A stretch of 43,036 bases of DNA from Pseudomonadota bacterium (GCA_021846025.1 JAJZDV010000008.1:1-43036), one strand, 5' to 3'; shown: positions 1 to 15,560, counted from the first letter of the stretch. The notes: generated from the letters alone by a model not told the origin. Numbers and translations are program-made.

Positions 1-2
1 AA

Positions 3-563
3 CCTGCGCTGCGCCACGTCCAGGTGGCCGAGATGGTGATCGAGAAAGCCAAGCGCCTGGTGGAACTGAAAAAGGATGTGGTCATCCTGCTCGACTCCAT
101 CACCCGTCTGGCCCGGGCCTACAACACCGTGGTTCCGGCCTCCGGCAAGGTCTTGACCGGGGGCGTCGACGCCAATGCGCTGCAACGTCCCAAACGCTTC
201 TTCGGTGCCGCGCGCAACATCGAGGAGGGCGGCTCCCTGACCATCATCGGCACCGCGCTGACCGACACCGGCAGCCGCATGGACGAGGTGATCTACGAGG
301 AGTTCAAGGGCACCGGCAATATGGAAATCCACCTCGAACGCCGCCTGGCGGAAAAGCGGGTGTATCCGGCCATTCTGCTCAATCGCTCCGGCACCCGCCG
401 CGAGGAATTGCTGCTCAAGTCCGACATCTTGCAAAAGGCCTGGATCCTGCGCAAATTGCTGTACCCGATGGACGAGATCGAGGCGATGGAATTTCTGCTC
501 GAAAAAATGAAGCAGACCAAGAACAACGCCGAGTTCTTCGACATGATGCGCAGGGGCGGCTGA
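3..563 (+). CDS. rho: Transcription termination factor Rho, C-terminal part (5' truncated by window edge)
   Basis: Frame is open to the window edge ([21 protein letters not shown]...). Contains [76 protein letters not shown], typical of Rho. Confidence 0.97.
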   Translation, partial: PALRHVQVAEMVIEKAKRLVELKKDVVILLDSITRLARAYNTVVPASGKVLTGGVDANALQRPKRFFGAARNIEEGGSLTIIGTALTDTGSRMDEVIYEEFKGTGNMEIHLERRLAEKRVYPAILLNRSGTRREELLLKSDILQKAWILRKLLYPMDEIEAMEFLLEKMKQTKNNAEFFDMMRRGG

Positions 564-614
564 GGCGTTTCTCACCGGTCCCAGACTGACTTCCGGCTGC
601 AGCAAGGATCTGCT

Positions 615-643
615 TTGGCCTGAAGCCGAATTCATGAAATAAT
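615..643 (+). promoter_or_regulatory. Candidate sigma70-type promoter for rpmE2 (TTGGCC-17 nt-AATAAT)
   Basis: -35-like TTGGCC at 615-620, 17-nt spacer, -10-like AATAAT at 638-643, about 80 nt upstream of the rpmE2 ATG. Confidence 0.35.
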
Positions 644-721
644 CGCACTTTTGGTTAAGTACAGCGGACACATCATCCTTGGTTGTCTGCGCTGCGGCTG
701 ACCTCACCTTCGGAAACCCCC

Positions 722-988
722 ATGAAACCTGGAATCCACCCTGCATACCGCGACGTCTGCTTCGTCGATCTGTCGAACGGCAGCAAGTTCGTCATCCCCT
801 CCACCGCCCAAACCCGTGAAACCGTGAAGATGGACGACGGCCGTGAGTTGCCGCTGTTCAAGCTCGACACGTCATCCGAATCCCACCCCTTCTACACCGG
901 CACGCAAAAGAGCGTCGACGCACTGGGTGGCCGTGTGGATAAATTCCGTCAGAAATTCGCGCGTGCGGCCGCCGCCGCGAAGAAGTAA
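722..988 (+). CDS. rpmE2: 50S ribosomal protein L31 type B
   Basis: [31 protein letters not shown]...[26 protein letters not shown]; lacks the CxxC zinc motifs, matching type B L31. ATG at 722 is in frame with ORF 683..988. Confidence 0.95.
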   Translation: MKPGIHPAYRDVCFVDLSNGSKFVIPSTAQTRETVKMDDGRELPLFKLDTSSESHPFYTGTQKSVDALGGRVDKFRQKFARAAAAAKK

Positions 989-1040
989 ACCTCGTCACGC
1001 TGCTGACGGGTCGCCAGGCGACGCGTTGCGCATCCATGTA

Positions 1041-1066
1041 ACGGGCGGCCTGGCTGCCCGTTTTTA
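1041..1066 (+). terminator. Rho-independent terminator downstream of rpmE2
   Basis: ACGGGCggcctggctGCCCGT hairpin followed by TTTTATT. Confidence 0.75.
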
Positions 1067-1106
1067 TTGAGCAGAATCGTCACCAACGCCCCTCCTGGCC
1101 AGGATC

Positions 1107-2933
1107 ATGAGTTCGCCCAACACCACCCCAGGCCAGGGGAAATCGCCGGCGCGTCCCGTGGTATCGGCCGAAGCCGTCGCCAGACTGCCACGCTGGCCGC
1201 TCTGGCTGTTGTCTGCAGCCTACGTGCTGCCGGGGTTTATCGGACGCGACCCCTGGAAAGGTGACGGCCTGAGCTTCGGGGTGATGTGGCAAATCGCCCA
1301 GGGCCAGTCGAGTTGGTTGACCCCCAGCCTCTATGGCCACCCAGTCGGCGGTGGCTGGCTTCCCTACTGGCTGGGCGCCGCGAGTATTCGCGGCCTCGGA
1401 TCGTGGATAAGCCCCATTGCCGCCAGCCGCCTGCCTTTCATCATCCTGCTCGGTCTTGTCCTGGTGCAAACCTGGTACGCGGCCTACCATTTCGCACGGC
1501 GTGAAACGGCACAACCGGTCCAGCCCGCTTTTGCCGCCGCCATTTCCAGACGCAGTTATGCCCGCGCCATGGCCGATGGCGCCTTGCTCAGTCTCGTGGC
1601 CTGTCTAGGCCTGCTGGCCCGGGGTCACGAAACCATCCCCGAACTGGTCCAGCTCACCGGTTTCACGGCGGTGATGTTGGGTCTTTCACTCTTGCCCACC
1701 CGGGCGGTTTGGGCGTCGCTCGCACTATCCTTGGGTTTGCTTTCGCTGGCGGCAAGCGGGGCGCCCTGGCTCGCCCTGCTCACAACGCTGACCATCACCG
1801 TGCTGATGCTGATGCTGGGCACACGCAAGGAAAATCTGGGTGGTCTTCGTAACCCCGTTGCCGTGACGGCACAGCAGGCACCTGAACGCGACACCAGGCA
1901 GTGGCCCATCGCGGTTTTTGCCCTGGCGTGCAGTGCCACTTGCGCACTCGGTGTTCTGGCTTTGCTCCATGGAGACTCCGCGGCGCGTTGGCCAGACATG
2001 GCAGCTTTTCAGCATTTTCTCGGTACCTTCGCTTGGTTCGTCTGGCCAGCGTGGCCGCTGGCTGCATGGGCTGTGTGGCGTTGGCGCGAATCGCTCGGGG
2101 AATGGCATGTGCTTGCACCACTTGCCCTGCTGGTGCTGAGCACACTTGCAGCGTTGCTGGCTCCGGGTCATGCGGCAACGCTGGTGCTGGTTCTACCACC
2201 GGCGGCAATGCTGGCGTCTCTTGCGCTTCCCGTGATGCGACGCGGCAGCATGGCCGCGCTGGACTGGTTCTCGCTCATGTTTTTCAGCTTGCTCGCCCTG
2301 GTCGTCTGGGTCTTGTGGCTGGCCATGCTGACCGGGTTTCCTGCCAAACCGGCAGCCAACATCGCCCGGCTGGCGCCGGGTTTCATCGCCCATTTCTCCT
2401 GGCTCCCCGCCTTGCTGGCCCTGCTCGCGACGACGGGCTGGGCCGCTGTGGTGGCATGGCGCGCTGGTCGCCACCGCCACCCGCTCTGGAAGGGGATGGT
2501 GCTGTCCGCCGGAGGTGTGACCCTGGTGTGGGTCTTGGTGGGACTGCTATGGCTGCCGGTGCTGAACTACGCCAGCACCTACCGCCCCCTAGGCCAGCAA
2601 TTGGCAAGCCGGTTGCGCACCGAACACCAGCAGGGCATGCCGGCGCCTTGTGTGCAAACCCTGGGCTTGAGTTTGCCGCAGCAAGCGCTGATGGGCTATT
2701 TCAGCCGCGCTGCCCTCGTTCCCGGCTTGCGCGGGGACCGCTGTTCCTATGTCCTCCTTGCACCACCGGTGCACGGTGCCCCAGCCTCGGACACGGCCAC
2801 GATGGCGATCAAGGCCCAGGCCGAACAACAGGCCATGCGACGCGCCGAACGGGACGTGCTGCTGTGGAGCGGACATCGCCCTGGTGAACCTGACGAGCGC
2901 TTGAAGCTTTACCGCCGATCGAGCGCGGAATGA
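1107..2933 (+). CDS. Polytopic membrane protein, ArnT/GT39-like glycosyltransferase family
   Basis: 608 aa, many hydrophobic segments; N-terminal GFIGRDPWKGDGLSFGVMWQIAQGQSSWLTPSLYGHP resembles the first periplasmic loop of PMT/ArnT-like glycosyltransferases. Ends in an ATGA overlap with the next gene. Confidence 0.6.
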   Translation: MSSPNTTPGQGKSPARPVVSAEAVARLPRWPLWLLSAAYVLPGFIGRDPWKGDGLSFGVMWQIAQGQSSWLTPSLYGHPVGGGWLPYWLGAASIRGLGSWISPIAASRLPFIILLGLVLVQTWYAAYHFARRETAQPVQPAFAAAISRRSYARAMADGALLSLVACLGLLARGHETIPELVQLTGFTAVMLGLSLLPTRAVWASLALSLGLLSLAASGAPWLALLTTLTITVLMLMLGTRKENLGGLRNPVAVTAQQAPERDTRQWPIAVFALACSATCALGVLALLHGDSAARWPDMAAFQHFLGTFAWFVWPAWPLAAWAVWRWRESLGEWHVLAPLALLVLSTLAALLAPGHAATLVLVLPPAAMLASLALPVMRRGSMAALDWFSLMFFSLLALVVWVLWLAMLTGFPAKPAANIARLAPGFIAHFSWLPALLALLATTGWAAVVAWRAGRHRHPLWKGMVLSAGGVTLVWVLVGLLWLPVLNYASTYRPLGQQLASRLRTEHQQGMPAPCVQTLGLSLPQQALMGYFSRAALVPGLRGDRCSYVLLAPPVHGAPASDTATMAIKAQAEQQAMRRAERDVLLWSGHRPGEPDERLKLYRRSSAE

Positions 2934-4279
2934 AGGCGGTTGTGCCACTGCTGCGCCTTACATCAGGCGTGCTGATGGGTCAGCTCGCCATCATTGGTTT
3001 CGGCGTGGCCGACACCGTCATGCTCGGCCGCTATGCCAGCACCGCCAGCCTGGCGACCTTGTCGCTCGGGCAGGCCATCTACATCACCTTGTATGTCGCG
3101 CTGGCGGGTGTCACCCAGGCCTTGCTTCCCGTGCTGGGACGTGCGCATGGAGCGGGGTCGCCGCGGCAGGTTGGTTCGGTTTTTCGTCAAGGGCTGTGGC
3201 TGGCTGCCGGGCTTTGTCTCGTGGGCATGATGGTGCTGCTGTGGCCACGCCCGCTGCTGTCGTTGACCGGGCAGTCGCAAGACACCGCGGTCGATCGCTA
3301 CCTGCAAATCCTGGCACTCGGCCTACCCGCAGCGCTGATGTTTCGCATCCACACCGCCCTCAGCCAGGCGATTTCCAAGCCCATGCTCGTCACCTTGCTG
3401 CAACTTGGGGGGCTGCTGCTGAAACTGGCGCTGAACGCCCTTTTCCTGCTGCCCGCCAGCTTGGGCCTGCATGGTCTGCCGGCGTTGGGCGCAAGCGGTT
3501 GCGCCTTGGCAACCGTCATGACCCAATGGCTATGGCTCGGAATTGCCCTGCTGCAGCATCGCCACAGTCGCGTGCTCCGGCCCTTCGAAGCCTTGCGGCA
3601 TTGGGAATGGCCTTCATGGCGGCAACAAGGTCCGTTGTTGCGCCTGGGTGGCCCCATCGGTCTGAGCCTGTTGGTGGAAGTTTCGGCATTCACCTTCATG
3701 GCGCTGTTCATTGCGCGCATGGGCGACACCGAACTGGCAGGGCATCAGATCGCGGCCAATTTCGCCACCGTGCTGTACATGTTGCCGTTGTCGGTCTCGA
3801 TTGCCGCCGGCTCCCTGGTGGCGCAGCAACTGGGGGCCGGACACGGTGTCGAGGCTCGGCACGCAGCCTGGGGCGGCGTGGGGCTGGCCGCTCTGTTGTC
3901 GATGAGCCTGGGGGCTCTGGTCTGGTTCGGACGTGCGAGCATCGTGGCCTGGTACACACCGGATGCGGCCGTGCGGGCTGTGGCTGATCACCTCTTTCTC
4001 TTCATCGCCGCTTACCAGTTGTTCGACGCGGTGCAGGCGTGCAGCGCTTTCGTGCTGCGCTCGTACCGCATCGCGGTGCTGCCCAGCGCGCTCTATGCCC
4101 TGGCGTTGTGGGGGGTGGGTCTGGGCGGAGGTTACGTGCTGGCGTTCAACACCCTGGGATTCAGCCCGTCCGCGCTGCAGGGCGCAGCCGGCTTCTGGAT
4201 GGGGAACACGACCGGGCTGGCTTTGGCGGCAGGCAGTTTTGCCTGGCTGCTGTGGCGTACGGCACGCAAGCCGTTGTGA
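2930..4279 (+). CDS. MATE family efflux transporter
   Basis: 449 aa, about 12 TM. Contains ADTVMLGRYASTASLATLSLGQAIYITLYVALAGVTQALLPVLGRAHGAG and GHQIAANFATVLYMLPLSVSIAAGSLVAQQLGAG, typical MATE. Confidence 0.92.
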   Translation: MKAVVPLLRLTSGVLMGQLAIIGFGVADTVMLGRYASTASLATLSLGQAIYITLYVALAGVTQALLPVLGRAHGAGSPRQVGSVFRQGLWLAAGLCLVGMMVLLWPRPLLSLTGQSQDTAVDRYLQILALGLPAALMFRIHTALSQAISKPMLVTLLQLGGLLLKLALNALFLLPASLGLHGLPALGASGCALATVMTQWLWLGIALLQHRHSRVLRPFEALRHWEWPSWRQQGPLLRLGGPIGLSLLVEVSAFTFMALFIARMGDTELAGHQIAANFATVLYMLPLSVSIAAGSLVAQQLGAGHGVEARHAAWGGVGLAALLSMSLGALVWFGRASIVAWYTPDAAVRAVADHLFLFIAAYQLFDAVQACSAFVLRSYRIAVLPSALYALALWGVGLGGGYVLAFNTLGFSPSALQGAAGFWMGNTTGLALAAGSFAWLLWRTARKPL

Positions 4280-4345
4280 AGACCAGGGCTTCGTCCAGTG
4301 CGCTGATCGGCGCCTTGCCGGTTTGCCGCATGCCCTGCCAGCACC

Positions 4346-9576
<5,231 letters not shown>

Positions 9577-9629
9577 GTCTTTCTCCCCGTGGTTGGTGGT
9601 GCGCGTCAAGGCCGGGTCGGCCCTGCGGC

Positions 9630-10451
9630 TCAGTCGCGCAGCAACTCGTTGATGGCGGTCTTGGCACGGGTCTGGGCATCCACGCGCTTGACGATGACGG
9701 CGCAATACAAGCTGTATTGGCCGTTGGCGCTCGGCAGGTTGCCCGACACCACGACCGAGCCCTCAGGAATGCGGCCATAACTGACCTCGCCGGTGGCACG
9801 GTCGTAGATCTTGGTGGACTTGCCGATGTACACGCCCATGGAGATGACGCAGTTGTCTTCAACGATGACGCCTTCCACGACTTCCGAGCGTGCTCCGATG
9901 AAGCAGTTGTCGCCGATGATGGTGGGGTTGGCCTGCACCGGTTCGAGCACGCCGCCAATGCCGACACCGCCAGAAAGATGCACGTTCTTGCCGATTTGCG
10001 CGCACGAGCCGACTGTGGACCAGGTGTCAACCATGGTGCCGCTGTCCACATAGGCACCGATGTTGACGTACGACGGCATCAGCACCACGCCGGGTGCCAG
10101 ATAGCTGCCATGCCGCGCCACTGCCGGCGGCACCACCCGCACACCGGTTGCGCGCATCGCGTCTTCACCCAGTCGACTGAATTTGGTGTGCACCTTGTCA
10201 AAAAAATGCAGGTCACCGGAGCGCATCGAGGTGTTGTCGGTCAGACGAAAACTCAGCAGCACGGCCTTCTTGAGCCATTGGTGTGTCACCCATGTGCCTT
10301 CGAGTTTCTGGGCCACGCGCAATCGCCCGGTGTTGAGCTCGTCGAGCACATGCTCGACTGCCTGTCGCAGTTCAGCCGGCGCCGAGGCCGGGCTGATTTG
10401 GGTGCGGTTGTCCCAAGCCTGATCGATGAGGGTCTGGAGTTGTGTGGTCAT
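9630..10451 (-). CDS. dapD: 2,3,4,5-tetrahydropyridine-2,6-dicarboxylate N-succinyltransferase
   Basis: [21 protein letters not shown]...[67 protein letters not shown] (left-handed beta helix). The longer ORF call (to 10907) is an upstream extension. Confidence 0.97.
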   Translation of the reverse strand: MTTQLQTLIDQAWDNRTQISPASAPAELRQAVEHVLDELNTGRLRVAQKLEGTWVTHQWLKKAVLLSFRLTDNTSMRSGDLHFFDKVHTKFSRLGEDAMRATGVRVVPPAVARHGSYLAPGVVLMPSYVNIGAYVDSGTMVDTWSTVGSCAQIGKNVHLSGGVGIGGVLEPVQANPTIIGDNCFIGARSEVVEGVIVEDNCVISMGVYIGKSTKIYDRATGEVSYGRIPEGSVVVSGNLPSANGQYSLYCAVIVKRVDAQTRAKTAINELLRD

Positions 10452-10482
10452 GGTGTGGTGGCTGGGGCTGACAAGGCTGGAA

Positions 10483-11676
10483 TCAAGACGCAAGGGTTGC
10501 AGCGTAGGCGGCGATGCGCTCGGCAGCTTCGACGCAGGCGTCGACCTCCGCCACCAGGGCCAGACGGATGCGCCGGCTGCCGGGATTGTGGCCGTCCTGC
10601 TCGCGCGCCAGAATGCTGCCGGGCAAAACCGCGCAATTGTAGTTTTGAAGCAGGCCCAGAGCGAATTCGACATCGTCGTTCGGTGTCCTGGCCCACAGAT
10701 AAAAACCAGCGTCGGGCTGGCGCACATCCAGCACCGGTTGCAGGATGGGCAGGACCCGGGCGAATTTGTCGCGATAGAGGCGCCGATTGGCCTGCACATG
10801 CGCTTCGTCGTTCCATGCGGCGATACTGGCCGCCTGCACGGCTGGCCCCATGGCGCTGCCATGGTAGGTCCGGTACTGCAGAAAGGCCCTGAGGATGTCT
10901 GCATCACCTGCGGCGAAACCCGAGCGAAGCCCGGGCACGTTCGAGCGCTTGGACAGCGAAGTGAGCATCACGAGCTGCCGAAAATCGCGACGGCCCAGTT
11001 GCACAGCCGCCTCCAGCACGCCCAGCGGGGGCGTATCTCCGAACCAGATCTCGGAATAGCACTCGTCGCTGGCGATGACGAAACCATACCGGTCGGCCAG
11101 CGCGAACAAACGTTCCCATTCGTCCAGAGGCATCACGGCCCCGGTTGGATTACCTGGGGAACAGACAAACAGCAACTGGGTGCGCCGCCAGACCTGCTCG
11201 GGCACGGCGTCCCAGTTCACCGCGAAATTACGCGCAGCGTCCACGGGGGCGAAGTGGCAACGCGCCCCGGCCAGGAGCGCTGCGCCCTCGTAAATTTGGT
11301 AGAAGGGATTGGGACTGACGACGGTGGCGTGCTCGCGCCTCGGATCCAGCACCACCTGCGCGAGCGCGAACAGCGCCTCGCGCGAGCCGTTCACCGGCAA
11401 AACCTGCGTCGCCGCATCGAGCGTCGCGCCATAGCGCCGGCCGGCCCAGGCGGCGACAGCCCGACGCAATTCCAGGCTGCCGGCTGTGGCGGGATAGTGT
11501 GCCAGGCCGTCCAGATGATCGACCAGGGCTTGCTTGACGAGGTCCGGCGTTGGATGCCGGGGCTCGCCGATGCCCAGACTGATGGGCGCGTAAGCGGGGT
11601 TGGGATGCACGCCCGCCGTCATGGCGCGCAGTTTCTCGAAGGGATAGGGCTGGAGTCGGCTGAGCAGGGGATTCAC
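10483..11676 (-). CDS. dapC: Succinyldiaminopimelate transaminase
   Basis: Class I aminotransferase; [58 protein letters not shown]; adjacent to dapD. Confidence 0.94.
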   Translation of the reverse strand: MNPLLSRLQPYPFEKLRAMTAGVHPNPAYAPISLGIGEPRHPTPDLVKQALVDHLDGLAHYPATAGSLELRRAVAAWAGRRYGATLDAATQVLPVNGSREALFALAQVVLDPRREHATVVSPNPFYQIYEGAALLAGARCHFAPVDAARNFAVNWDAVPEQVWRRTQLLFVCSPGNPTGAVMPLDEWERLFALADRYGFVIASDECYSEIWFGDTPPLGVLEAAVQLGRRDFRQLVMLTSLSKRSNVPGLRSGFAAGDADILRAFLQYRTYHGSAMGPAVQAASIAAWNDEAHVQANRRLYRDKFARVLPILQPVLDVRQPDAGFYLWARTPNDDVEFALGLLQNYNCAVLPGSILAREQDGHNPGSRRIRLALVAEVDACVEAAERIAAYAATLAS

Positions 11677-11853
11677 GGTGGCGAGTCGGAGTGAATCCCC
11701 ATTCTAGGGAGGGCGGGGAATGCGGGAGTCTGGATTCGGCGTCGGTAAATTGTTACAAAAAAACTTGCCGATGCTGTCCTGAAAAGTCGCCCGCTTTGCG
11801 TTGTGCAGCGAGGCAACCGCGTTGAATCGCCCGCCGCCACCGCGCACTATGCT

Positions 11854-12450
11854 ATGTCACATGCATTCACACTTACGCTTGACGACGTGAGCCAGGACCC
11901 AGCTCTCGACCGCTTCTGCCTGGACGTGCGCCCGCGCGCGCTGCGTCTGGCACTGCTGGAAACCGCTGGCAATTCGCACCTGGCTGCCGATCTGGTGCAA
12001 GACAGTCTGGCCAAGCTGGTGAGCAATTACCGCGACAAACCTGCCGAGGAATGGCCGCCACTGTTTTACAGCATTCTGCGCAACCGCATCACCGACTGGC
12101 ATCGGCGCAAGAAAATCGAGAAGGTGTTCGATTTTTTCTTTGCCACGGACGACGAGGACGAAGGAGCACCCGCCCCTTGGGAAAGTCTGGCCGACCCAGG
12201 CCCGGGCCCTGACCACCAACTCGGCAACCTGCAGCTTGCCGGGCGCATTGCCGACGCCATCGGCAAACTCAGCACACGCCAACGCGAGGCTTTCCTGTTG
12301 CGGGAGATGGAAGGCCTGTCGATTGCCGACACGGCAAAAGCCATGCATGTGAGCGAAGGCAGCGTGAAAACCCATCACTTGCGTGCCCTGACCCACCTGC
12401 GCCAGGTGCTGCAGAGCGATAATCCGGCTTCCGGGGGAATTTCATCGTGA
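11854..12450 (+). CDS. RNA polymerase sigma factor, sigma-70/ECF type
   Basis: LAADLVQDSLAKLVSNY...PLFYSILRNRITDWHRRKK (sigma-2) and LSTRQREAFLLREMEGLSIADTAKAMHVSEGSVKTHHLRAL (sigma-4). ATG at 11854. Confidence 0.93.
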   Translation: MSHAFTLTLDDVSQDPALDRFCLDVRPRALRLALLETAGNSHLAADLVQDSLAKLVSNYRDKPAEEWPPLFYSILRNRITDWHRRKKIEKVFDFFFATDDEDEGAPAPWESLADPGPGPDHQLGNLQLAGRIADAIGKLSTRQREAFLLREMEGLSIADTAKAMHVSEGSVKTHHLRALTHLRQVLQSDNPASGGISS

Positions 12451-12893
12451 ACGGTGACGCCATGAACACCAACACATCCATCACAACGGCCGAAATCGAC
12501 CGTTGGCGTGCCGGGCTGCTCGACACCGATCGATCGCGCACCGTGCAGGAGGCCTTGCGGTCCAACGAATCGCTGGCTGCCGAGGCTCAGTTCGGTGCCC
12601 GGCTGGCCGCCGGGCTTGCACCTTTGCCCCAGTTGGCGGCACGCCGGACGCAGGCCAAGCCCGCTCGGCGCTTGCGCTGGCCTCGGGTGATGGCAGCGGG
12701 CTTCGTCACCGCGTCCCTGGCAATCTTCACGCTGGCTTCGCTGCCGCTCTTGTCGAGCCGCACGCAAACGCCCTTGCAGCCCATCATGCTCAACGCGCAA
12801 ACCGCCGACGCCGTGCAGCACATGGACTTCTACGAGTGGCTGGCCACCCATCCCCAGGCCATGCAGGACGCACGCCATGCCAACCCCGCCTGA
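12447..12893 (+). CDS. Single-TM protein, putative anti-sigma factor
   Basis: ATGA-type overlap with the sigma gene; about 75-aa N-terminal soluble part, one TM (VMAAGFVTASLAIFTLASLPLL), short C-terminal part. Function inferred from position and topology only. Confidence 0.6.
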   Translation: MNGDAMNTNTSITTAEIDRWRAGLLDTDRSRTVQEALRSNESLAAEAQFGARLAAGLAPLPQLAARRTQAKPARRLRWPRVMAAGFVTASLAIFTLASLPLLSSRTQTPLQPIMLNAQTADAVQHMDFYEWLATHPQAMQDARHANPA

Positions 12894-13167
12894 TTCGGGC
12901 CGCACCAGGCCAGCGCGACGGCGGCACAGCCTCCTCTGGTGCGCTCTGGCTCTGATCGGGCTGACTGCCGCCGCTGCGCCCGCCATGGCGAACCAGGAAC
13001 GTCAGGGCGAGGAGCGCGGACCGCAGTGGAACCAGCGTATGCAACGTTGGGAGCGCCTACCCCCCGAGCGCCGCCAGCGCATTCTGCAAGAACAACAGCG
13101 CTACCAGAGGCTGTCCCCCGAGGAACAACGGCGGCTGCGTCAGCAGTATCAGCAGCAACAGCGCTGA
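12877..13167 (+). CDS. DUF3106-like secreted protein, Glu/Arg/Gln-rich
   Basis: Signal peptide-like RRHSLLWCALALIGLTAAAAPAMA followed by WNQRMQRWERLPPERRQRILQEQQRYQRLSPEEQRRLRQQYQQQQR, DUF3106-like. Confidence 0.8.
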   Translation: MPTPPDSGRTRPARRRHSLLWCALALIGLTAAAAPAMANQERQGEERGPQWNQRMQRWERLPPERRQRILQEQQRYQRLSPEEQRRLRQQYQQQQR

Positions 13168-13180
13168 GCATCGCCGTGTT

Positions 13181-13206
13181 CTCCCGGAACTTGCCGGGAC
13201 ACGCTT
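13181..13206. terminator. Candidate hairpin between convergent genes
   Basis: cgtgt-tct-CCCGGaacttgCCGGG-acacg: about 10-bp stem with a 3-nt bulge between the DUF3106-like gene and the decarboxylase; no clear U-tract. Confidence 0.35.
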
Positions 13207-15466
13207 ACACGGTTCCCCGCACGCAGTCGATGCAGTAGCGCCCGCCATTCGGCCCGTCGTCCTCCACCAAACCGTGGATGTCGGTGGCGAAGCCCGGGAA
13301 TTGGCGGTTGAAATCGCGTGCAAATTGCAGGTACTGCACGATCTTGCGGTTGAAGCGCTCACCCGGGATCAACAGTGGAATGCCCGGTGGGTAGGGTGTG
13401 AGCAGCGCCGTGGTGATACGCCCTTCCAACTCGTCGATCCCCACACGCTCGATGTCGCGGTGCGCCATCTTGGCATAGGCCTCGGTGGGGGTCATGGCAG
13501 GTTGCAGGTCCGACAGATACATCTCGGTGGTCAGCCGGGCCACGTCGCTGGCCTGGTAGGCGGTGTGGATGCGCTGGCACAATTCCCGCAGGCCGACGCG
13601 CTCGTAGACCGGATGGTTGGCGACGAATTCCGGCAGGATGCGCCACAACGGCTGGTTGCGGTCGTAGTCGTCCTTGAACTGCTGCAGCGCAGTCACCAGG
13701 GTGTTCCAGCGGCCCTTGGTGATGCCGATCGTGAACATGATGAAAAAGCTGTAGAGCCCCGTCTTCTCCACGATGACCCCGTGTTCGGCGAGGAATTTGG
13801 TGACGATGGCCGCCGGAATACCGGTTTCGCTGAAGCTGCCGTGCAGGTCGAGGCCAGGGGTGATGACCGTCGCCTTGATCGGGTCGAGCATGTTGAAGCC
13901 CGGCGCCAGCTCGCCGAAGCCATGCCACTGGGCCTGCGGCCCGAGCAGCCAGTCTTCGCGCGCACCAATGTCTTCCGGCGCCAATTCGTCGGGTCCCCAG
14001 ACCTTGAACCACCAATCGTGGCCGAACTCTTCGTCCACCTTGCGCATGGCGCGGCGGAAGTTCAATGCCTCCAGAATGCTCTCATCCACCAACGCTGTGC
14101 CGCCAGGCGGCTCCATCATCGCCGCGGCCACGTCGCATGAGGCGATGATGGCGTATTGCGGCGAGGTCGAGCTGTGCATCAGGTAGGCCTCGTTGAAACG
14201 TGGCCGGTCAAGGCTGCGGGTCTCGGAATCCTGCACCAGGATTTGTGACGCCTGACTCAACCCCGCCAGCAGTTTGTGGGTGGACTGGGTGGAAAAGACC
14301 ATCGCCTCTCGGGTTCGCGGCCGCCCCTGGCCAATGGCGTGCATGCCGGTGTAGAACGGATGAAAGGTGGCGTGCGGCAGCCAGGCCTCGTCGAAATGCA
14401 GGGTGTCGATATAGCCGTCGAGCATCTGCTTGATGGTGTCGACGTTGTAGACCACGCCGTCGTAGGTTGACTGCGTGATGGTCAGCACGCGCGGCTTGAC
14501 TTTGCCGGCCAGGTGCGCCGTCAACGGGTTGGCGGCGATCTTGCGCTCGATGTTCTCAGGCTCGAACTCGTTGCGCGGTATCGGGCCGATGATGCCGTAG
14601 TGGTTGCGCGTGGGCGTGAGGAAAACCGGCAGCGCGCCCGTCATGATGATGGCGTGCAGCACACTTTTGTGGCAGTTGCGGTCCACCACCACAACGTCGC
14701 CCGGCGCCACGGTGGAATGCCACACCATCTTGTTCGAGGTCGAGGTGCCGTTGGTGACGAAGAACAGATGGTCGGCATGGAAGATGCGCGCCGCATTGCG
14801 CTCGGACGCCGCCACCGGACCGGTGTGGTCCAGCAGTTGCCCGAGTTCGTCCACCGAGTTGCACACATCGGCGCGCAACAGGTTTTCGCCGAAAAACTGG
14901 TGGAACATCTGCCCCACCGGACTTTTCAGGAACGCCACGCCGCCGGAATGGCCGGGGCAATGCCAGGAGTAAGACCCGTCAGCCGCATAGCCCACCAGGG
15001 CACGAAAAAACGGCGGCGCCAGCGAATCCAGATAGGCCTTGGATTCGCGGATGATGTGGCGCGCGACGAACTCCGGCGTGTCCTCGAACATGTGGATGAA
15101 GCCATGCAGTTCGCGCAGGATGTCATTCGGAATGTGGCGCGAGGTGCGTGTTTCACCGTAGAGGTAGATGGGAATCTCGGCGTTGCGAAAACGAATTTCT
15201 TCGATGAACTTGCGCAGCGTCTGCAGCACCGGGGCTTCGGCATTCACCTCGGCAGAGGCGAACTCCTCGTCGTCGATGGACAGGATGAAGGCGCTGGCGC
15301 GTGACTGCTGTTGAGCAAAGCTGGAGAGATCGCCAAAACTGGTCACGCCCAGCACTTCGACACCCTCGGCCTCGATGGCCTGTGCCAGCGCGCGAATGCC
15401 CAGACCCGAGTTGTTCTCGGAGCGGAAGTCCTCGTCGATGATGACGATGGGGAAACGAAAGCGCAT
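13205..15466 (-). CDS. Arginine/lysine/ornithine decarboxylase (fold III, wing domain)
   Basis: 753 aa; N-terminal response-regulator-like wing (MRFRFPIVIIDEDFRSENNSGLGIRAL), PLP site STHKLLAGLSQASQ, WHCPGHSGGVAFLKSPVGQMFHQFFGEN. Confidence 0.95.
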   Translation of the reverse strand: MRFRFPIVIIDEDFRSENNSGLGIRALAQAIEAEGVEVLGVTSFGDLSSFAQQQSRASAFILSIDDEEFASAEVNAEAPVLQTLRKFIEEIRFRNAEIPIYLYGETRTSRHIPNDILRELHGFIHMFEDTPEFVARHIIRESKAYLDSLAPPFFRALVGYAADGSYSWHCPGHSGGVAFLKSPVGQMFHQFFGENLLRADVCNSVDELGQLLDHTGPVAASERNAARIFHADHLFFVTNGTSTSNKMVWHSTVAPGDVVVVDRNCHKSVLHAIIMTGALPVFLTPTRNHYGIIGPIPRNEFEPENIERKIAANPLTAHLAGKVKPRVLTITQSTYDGVVYNVDTIKQMLDGYIDTLHFDEAWLPHATFHPFYTGMHAIGQGRPRTREAMVFSTQSTHKLLAGLSQASQILVQDSETRSLDRPRFNEAYLMHSSTSPQYAIIASCDVAAAMMEPPGGTALVDESILEALNFRRAMRKVDEEFGHDWWFKVWGPDELAPEDIGAREDWLLGPQAQWHGFGELAPGFNMLDPIKATVITPGLDLHGSFSETGIPAAIVTKFLAEHGVIVEKTGLYSFFIMFTIGITKGRWNTLVTALQQFKDDYDRNQPLWRILPEFVANHPVYERVGLRELCQRIHTAYQASDVARLTTEMYLSDLQPAMTPTEAYAKMAHRDIERVGIDELEGRITTALLTPYPPGIPLLIPGERFNRKIVQYLQFARDFNRQFPGFATDIHGLVEDDGPNGGRYCIDCVRGTV

Positions 15467-15514
15467 GATGGACTCCGATGAAAGATAGGCTTACGCCCCA
15501 GGTGAAGCGCGAAG

Positions 15515-15543
15515 TGTAGAAAAATCCCATGAACACAAGTCAA
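15515..15543 (-). promoter_or_regulatory. Candidate promoter for the decarboxylase (TTGACT-17 nt-TCTACA)
   Basis: On the minus strand TTGACT (15543-15538) lies 17 nt from TCTACA (15520-15515), about 50-70 nt upstream of the decarboxylase ATG. Confidence 0.3.
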
Positions 15544-15560
15544 AACCTCGGGACACGATC

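Noticed and set aside
9717-11694. 391-aa and 422-aa + strand ORFs antisense to dapD/dapC
   Set aside because: Antisense shadows of conserved DapD and DapC.
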